Assembly: GCF_004193775.1 (NCBI RefSeq)
Contig: NC_041011.1
Coordinates: 44,337,167 to 44,401,166 of the forward strand
Origin: Glycine soja
Lineage: Eukaryota; Streptophyta; Magnoliopsida; Fabales; Fabaceae
Direction of reading: 5' to 3'
Length of the DNA stretch: 64,000 bases
Below the pieces are notes generated by a model. It ran no database searches, was not told where the DNA came from, and was given only the letters and a program-made list of their open reading frames with translations. Made by a program: the position numbers and the translations under genes. This document shows positions 58,434-64,000 of the stretch, piece after piece (the first letter of the stretch is position 1; every line of letters starts with the position of its first letter).

Positions 58434-59752
58434 GTCACTGCTTCAATCAAACATTGATTTAAGCCAAGAAAGAATGTAAAAGTTGCCTTGGGATACTAAT
58501 GGGGTGATGATGCTAGTTTTGGTTCATGAGGATGGATTCTTTTGTGACCTTCACACACTGAACACGTTTGGATGTTCCCAAATAATCTCCTCTTAAGCCA
58601 GGGATGGAACCTGAAATAAACAATAAGATATTAGTTGCAAAGGGAACGAATGAAACTGAAATTAAGCAAAAAACTTTAACTTATTATAGACTATAGAGGT
58701 CAGACTTTCAGCTAAATGTGATTGCAGTCCTGAGTCAGCATATCTTCCACTCATGTCTAATCTAAAGGATTAGCAAATGTGGAAATGCAAAAAAAGCAAA
58801 TTCTCCATAAAATACAGTTCTTGAAAGGGTGTCACTAGCAATGTCCATCTACTTATCGGCTGATTTACGAGACAAATTCAAACAACCTATGATCTCAAAA
58901 CGTCCAACAGTCTCGACTCAATTATTAAATACAAAGTAGAACATAAGAAATTTATTCAAAAAAAAAAAAAAAACTAAACAAACCAACGAAACGATATGCA
59001 TCTTCAAACTATTACGTATGCTATTTTATTCAAACTATGTTTACTTCTCTCCATCGTTACTTTATGCTCTTCATTTGTCATTAGAACAGTGTTCTGTGAC
59101 ACAAGAGTTGCACAAGGTAGCGGGGAATGGTGACCTTTTAAAAAGGTAATTAGAAAAATATAAAATTTGATTGGTAATAATTTGCATTTTTTCGTAATTA
59201 GAATCATTGACCGAATTATTTGCTTAATGTTTAATGACAAAAATATTATACTTTTTGGGATCAAACTCATCCTTTTTCATAAACTGAATGTGTGTTGTCA
59301 ATTAAGTTACATCTTTCCGGGGGAGGCAACATTATATAGTAATACCATGACTTTTTAGAATAACTTTTTGTTCAATAATTATAAAGGTGAAATAAAATAA
59401 ATAAAATAGACTACAATATAAAATATTTTCCATCCCATTATTTGAATATTTAAAGCAACTCCAATGTCTAAATATAACAGTGTTCTTTTTTTTAATAATA
59501 TTTCCAATAGAACATTTTAAAATTATTTTATTTCCATGATTTGGAATAAAAAAATTAAAATAACACATCCAATATTTTTCTTAAAGAACTCTTAATGATA
59601 TAAATAAATAAATAATGTTATTATCTATGTACTTTGTATGTATTCCTTTTTCTTGAGATGGTTCATTCTCTTTACTTTTATTTTTTAAAATGTGTTTGGT
59701 ATGTTTTTCGGTATTATTTTTTCGTTGACAATATCTTCAGTAATAATTATAA

Positions 59753-60407
59753 GGATAAATATTTATTTTCATCTTTAAATCTGTAGAGTATTGAAAAAAT
59801 TTATTTCAGGAAGATAAAAATTTAAATTTTAGTCTCCGAAAGTAAAAAAAGTGTGATAAATCTATCTATGCATTAACTTTCATCCATTACCGTTAATGAA
59901 AGAGTCCACGTGTCACATTCATGTACGAATTTGTTAGCACTTTACACATTCAGAAACGAAAATAATTATTTACCCAAAATATAATTTAATATTCATTTTC
60001 TCCCTTTTATAATCGTTACAAGTATAACATTACAATAAACACTTTAAAAAAAATAGGAAAACAATCATAAGGTAAAACACACAAATTATGTTTATTATTA
60101 TATTTGTTTTAACTTATGCTTGCTTTTTTTATTTTTTTTAAGTATTTATTGTAATGTTATGTTTGTAACTATTAAAAAAAGAAAAAAAATAAGATTAAAT
60201 TATATTTTGACTAAATAATTATTTTCGTCCTTGAATGTGTAGAGCGACAATACGTCATTAAATGTATCATGTAAGCTTTTTCATTAGCGGTAACAGATAA
60301 ATAGATTTGTTGTACTTTTGTCACTTTCAACGACTAAAATTTGAATTTTCAGAAATAAATTTGTCAACACTTTACACATTCAAGACGAAAATAACTATTT
60401 TTCTCCG
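59753..60407. mobile_element. Fold-back (long inverted repeat) element, about 655 bp
   Basis: Two arms of about 280-300 bp (59753-60054 and 60128-60407) pair as imperfect inverted repeats around a spacer of about 75 bp. Paired landmarks: tacacattcagaaacgaaaa (left) with tacacattcaaggacgaaaa (reverse complement of right); taatcgttacaagtataaca with taatagttacaaacataaca; ccgttaatgaaag with ccgctaatgaaaa. TTATAA abuts both ends but the target duplication is not resolved. No coding capacity is seen. Confidence 0.82.
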
Positions 60408-60471
60408 TTATAATTATTATACACATTTATTACTATTTTCTAGAATTTTCTAAGACATTGAGTGTTTATAC

Positions 60472-60556
60472 GGCCCATATTAGAAGTCTTGTTTTTTTTT
60501 TTGGTTTCTAGTAAGTAGGAAGAGAAAAAGGGCCCTGTGACTATCAACCCAGCCCA
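60472..60556 (+). promoter_or_regulatory. Site II-type promoter motifs of the L6 gene
   Basis: ggccca (60472-60477) and agccca (60551-60556) are reverse complements of TGGGCC and TGGGCT, and gggccc sits at 60530-60535. TGGGCY (site II) motifs, bound by TCP factors, are typical of plant promoters for ribosomal and mitochondrial proteins, which fits the downstream gene. Transcription start is not determined. Confidence 0.5.
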
Positions 60557-60656
60557 ATTAGTTTATGTGTCTTCAGGCGAGAGTGCAGCGCCTCTACAGC
60601 TAGCGTCCGGTGGGGTGCGATTCGTGAGCTGCACCTCTCTCTCTCGATAATCAGAG

Positions 60657-61363
60657 GTAACTTCTCTTTAAAATGCAATGTTAAATTTGAATATGCAATT
60701 TTACATCTGCTTCACTTCATATAATAATTTACACCCGCTCCTACAGAATGCATACTATTTACCTTGTAGCATACTATGATTTTGATAATTGTTACTTGTG
60801 CCTAATCTCTTGTCTGCAATGGCTTACTCGAATGATAATCAATATATTTTCTTGTTCCTGATCTTTTCTATTTTCTTCTCTCTGCTTTGGTTCATTTATT
60901 AAGAGTTTTCGTTTTCTATAGGGAGCATTTGTTTGAGGGTTTAGGTTTACATTCCTGGGAATGTTGAGGTGGGTATTATATAACATGCCTATGCTTGTTT
61001 TATGTTTTTTACAAACATTCTCATCTCTAAATGATTCCCAGACATGTTTTTGACCATTATTCCCATTCCCCACCAATTCATTCCCATAGAGGTGGGTATA
61101 ATTTATTCACAAGGAATGATTGAACTCTTACAAGAATGGTAGTGGGTGGTTTGTAGTGAGTAGTGGGAGGAAAAGAGATTTTATTTTTATATTTTTTTAG
61201 GAATATGTTTTGTCTTATAATTACATATTCCTAGAAATAAGTTTTAAGTGATACAAAATACCAAACATGGACATAGTATGTTTTCACAAATATCATTCCT
61301 GAGAATGTAACATTATTCCTTGAAACAAATGCAACCATAATTTTCCTTCTCTGGCAATTTTAG
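60657..61363 (+). other. 5' UTR intron of the L6 gene
   Basis: A leader exon ending tcagag at 60656 is followed by a gtaact donor. The acceptor ttttag ends at 61363, 23 nt before the start codon. No in-frame start is needed upstream, so the intron lies in the leader. It carries a MITE-like insertion (60921-61336). Inferred from splice signals; transcript evidence would settle it. Confidence 0.6.
60921..61336. mobile_element. MITE-like insertion inside the L6 leader intron (416 bp)
   Basis: The left end gggagcatttgtttgag and the reverse complement of the right end ggttgcatttgtttcaagg match. The similarity continues inward (gtttacattcctgggaatg against gttacattctcaggaatg), giving TIRs of about 45 bp or more. 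No coding region. ATA abuts both ends but is too short to prove a target duplication; superfamily (PIF/Harbinger or hAT) is not decided. Confidence 0.72.
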
Positions 61364-61386
61364 GCAACTTATTTGCTTTGGAATTG

Positions 61387-61695
61387 ATGGAGGCCAAATT
61401 TTTTCGCTTTCTCAAGATTGTGGGTGTTGGATACAAAGCCAGAGCTGAAGCTGCAGGGCGTCTATTGTATCTCAAATTGGGATACAGTCATGAGGTGGAA
61501 CTAGCCGTCCCTCCTGCTGTCCGAGTTTTCTGCTTCAAAAACAATGTAATTTGCTGTACTGGAATAGACAAACAAAGGGTGCACCAGTTTGCTGCTACTG
61601 TTCGGACTTGTAAGCCACCTGAAGTTTACAAAGGCAAGGGCATAATGTATGTTGATGAAGTGATCAAGAAAAAACAAGGAAAGAAATCTAAATAA
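61387..61695 (+). CDS. RPL6: Mitochondrial-type ribosomal protein L6 (uL6m), nuclear-encoded, 102 aa
   Basis: A component of the large mitochondrial ribosomal subunit. The ATG at 61387 gives MEAKFFRFLKIVGVGYKARA. The L6 signature is seen as PPEVYKGKGI (about residues 78-87), followed by a Lys-rich C-terminus (KKKQGKKSK). At 102 residues it matches the short plant mitochondrial L6 rather than the bacterial form of about 177. The coding part is a single exon with no obvious cleavable presequence, so import information probably lies within the mature protein. The likely origin is transfer of a mitochondrial rpl6 gene to the nucleus (family knowledge, not shown here). A plastid location is unlikely given the length. 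Confidence 0.9.
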   Translation: MEAKFFRFLKIVGVGYKARAEAAGRLLYLKLGYSHEVELAVPPAVRVFCFKNNVICCTGIDKQRVHQFAATVRTCKPPEVYKGKGIMYVDEVIKKKQGKKSK

Positions 61696-64000
61696 TCATA
61701 TAATCTAAGTTGATTTCATGAAGTTTAGGACTCAGATGTACATTGGCTACATCTTGCTGCTCAATGATTCACTCTAGGTCTCTCTCTAGCCTTCAAACAG
61801 TTTCAGTTTTGGAATCCTTGAACATAGCATTATGGTAATCATGTATGCTTTGAAATAACAATAATTTCTTGCTTCTGTATGATTGATATGTACCTTTTAG
61901 CGTTTATCTTGCTTTTCTTGAGACATTTTGTCTAAGGATATAATATTGTTTTGAAAGTCTCATTTTCTTTTTGTTCCCTAATAATGGTTGGAAAATTTGT
62001 TATAGGATGGTTCGTTTTAAATTTCACCTCACCTCTTTCCCATTTTTCTCCATGAAGTTTTAATTTACTTTATCTTTGATGCTTAATTAAAGCTCATACG
62101 TGCACTTTTCTAAACTTAGGGGTTATAACTAGCTTCAATTTGATCTTAGCTCTTAGATGATGTGTGCCTTAAAGCTGCTTATTTTGATGTTAAGAACCTG
62201 ATTACATTATGCTTCAAGCTTTTAATGTATAAGAAGCTTGTAATGCTGGGCGTCTTCACCATTGAAACATAATCCCAAGGAATCTGATTGATCTTTTCTT
62301 TTTATTGGTTGTTGATTTTCATGTTCTTATTTATTTTGATCTTTTTATCCAACTTAGAAGTAAAGCAAACTTGGCTGCATTATTTTCGCTTAAATTGACT
62401 GTATCCAATTATCCATTAAATGAACAAGTATTTTATACCCAACAGGGAATTGTTGTAGCACTTGATTTGGGACTTATATGATCAGTTCCTTTTGTATTCT
62501 ATTCTGAAATTCATTTGTTTAGTAGTTTGTGTTTGGTTTTCTTACTTTAGATGGTGGCTTTTTGAGTGTCCCAGAAGATACTAAAGAATCTCTCTCGTGG
62601 ATGCGTTTCTGAGGCACAAGCAGAATAATAATAGTGCCATAAAATATTTGAAAGTCAGCTACATTAACTGGAGTAGAATACTTCACAATGTTTCGGAAGC
62701 AAGAGCATTGAAAGTAGTTCTTAGTTTCCTCTTAGTTTTTTATCATCTGATATGGACTGTTTCTTTATTAAGATTCCACGTCTCAATGATATGCTTTAGC
62801 GTTGAAGATTGAGTATAAGTACGAAGTAGTGGCAATACAGAAGTAGAAGATCTAAGCCATACGTAGTACAGGATCCATAATCAAAAGGGAATAGTTTCTT
62901 CCTTCTAAGCTCTAAGTACAATTTCTTGGTTTTGGTATTGGTTGTGCTACACAACCAACTGTTAAAAACAATTCTTCATGTTAATAATTGGGCCTCTTTA
63001 ATTGAATCATTTCACCGAACTTTCAATGATTATTAGTTCAGCATTAAGAAATAGTCAAAATAATTTAGTATCATTATTTTTCATTTTTTTTATACCCAAA
63101 CCATGTAATTGTTTCAGTTTTTTATGTTGTTTATGTCCAACCTAATCTAACTCGTCCAAACGCATTTTGTTTTGCTCGAGTCTTTTGGTTTGTTACTGAC
63201 AAATCTGACCGTCCGAGACTTAACACAATCATACATAATTACATAAACTTCTAGTATTACTTAACCGAATCATACATATAATATTATTTTTAAAATAGTT
63301 GAATTTTTACACTTCATTTGTTTTTATGTAAGATATTGTTACTCTTTTAATTTGTTATATTATTTGAATTTCCAGAATTGTTTGACTCTATAAAATGTTA
63401 GAATGCTAGGAAAAAAATACATTATTTTTGAATTTTTGAATGATCCCTTACTGATAATAGATCTAACAAAAATCAATCTATTTTTATCGGATTGAATTGG
63501 TTTAGTTAAGTTTTGATATATAAAAAATAACGAGCCAACCCAAATTGAAATAAAAGATTATAATTGGTTTAGATAACAACTTTAAATAAACTTCATTCAA
63601 CCTAATAATTCATATACCTTTTTTTTAGTCATCTTGGGTGATCCGAGTCTTGTTTTGCTTGGACTAACAACATGGTGCTTTTGTGTTGTTGTTTACCTTA
63701 CAAAAAGGTACCTTGATGTAAAATCAAGCAATTATCCAGGATGTCCATGTCACAACGTGCTGCAGCATGCCAGCATCTTGGTATCAAAAGATATATTTTT
63801 ACGCTTGGGAAATCTTAACCTTGAATATTATATTTTTATGACGTCTTTCAGTCTTTATTTTTCGTTTTTGATGGGCCTTTTTATAAAATATTTTAAGAAT
63901 TCGTTCAACTTGATCTAAAAAAATCCAAGTTGAAAGGTTATTGAATTTTCCAAGTTGAATAAGGTGAATTAGTTGTAACTTGTAAGCGGAATGATGTCAA
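61696..64000. other. Region downstream of the L6 gene
   Basis: The first few hundred bases are probably 3' UTR and terminator. The rest is AT-rich with no exon I can support. Open frames near 62.6 and 63.6 kb show no recognisable motif. Confidence 0.55.

Larger units (their letters stand above)
58434..60589. other. Spacer between pullulanase and L6 genes
   Basis: Begins with the pullulanase 3' UTR (probably to about 58700). An A15 run occurs near 58960. The main content is a 655-bp fold-back element (59753-60407). The last 120 bases form the L6 promoter. No other gene is visible. Confidence 0.6.

Overview
The window reads as nuclear DNA from a dicot plant, most likely soybean (Glycine) or a close relative. 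Genes are split by AT-rich GT-AG introns and separated by long AT-rich spacers. A relic of a 92/91-bp tandem repeat at about 4.94-5.15 kb resembles my recollection of the soybean centromeric satellite CentGm/SB92. The species call is inference; I could run no search.

Seven protein genes are supported. In order: (1) a 12-exon shugoshin gene (6015-8544, +), a protector of centromeric cohesion; (2) a two-exon DUF1635 protein gene (15202-16091, +); (3) a six-exon MYB-CC (GARP) transcription factor gene (20352-23280, +); (4) a single-exon NB-ARC-LRR immune receptor gene (26207-30346, -), with a very long N-terminus holding several coiled-coil-like modules and predicted membrane segments; (5) a single-exon DUF4220/DUF594 membrane protein gene (31414-33474, +), head-to-head with the receptor; (6) a 28-exon plastid pullulanase/limit dextrinase gene (45111-58433, +), for which I could build a complete 954-residue model; (7) a gene for a short mitochondrial-type ribosomal protein L6 (61387-61695, +), with an intron in its 5' leader. 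These are mostly unrelated housekeeping genes. The exception is the divergent receptor/DUF4220 pair, which shares a 1.07-kb spacer containing a decayed second copy of the DUF4220 gene's 5' end.

The spacers and introns carry many mobile-element traces. A decayed Mutator-like transposase with an OTU-like protease segment lies at 10.07-11.28 kb. A 1.24-kb element with a 10-bp target duplication lies at 23.84-25.08 kb. A 577-bp element with a perfect 9-bp target duplication (43.35-43.92 kb) has an interior that is a chain of palindromes. A 655-bp fold-back element lies at 59.75-60.41 kb, and a MITE-like insertion sits inside the L6 leader intron. Pullulanase intron 17 holds a tRNA-derived SINE and a probable solo LTR. 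Simple repeats include two long (AT)n runs and G-runs of 24 and 28 bases.

The most unusual items are the receptor's architecture, the palindrome-chain element, an exon-pair duplication inside shugoshin, and the satellite relic.
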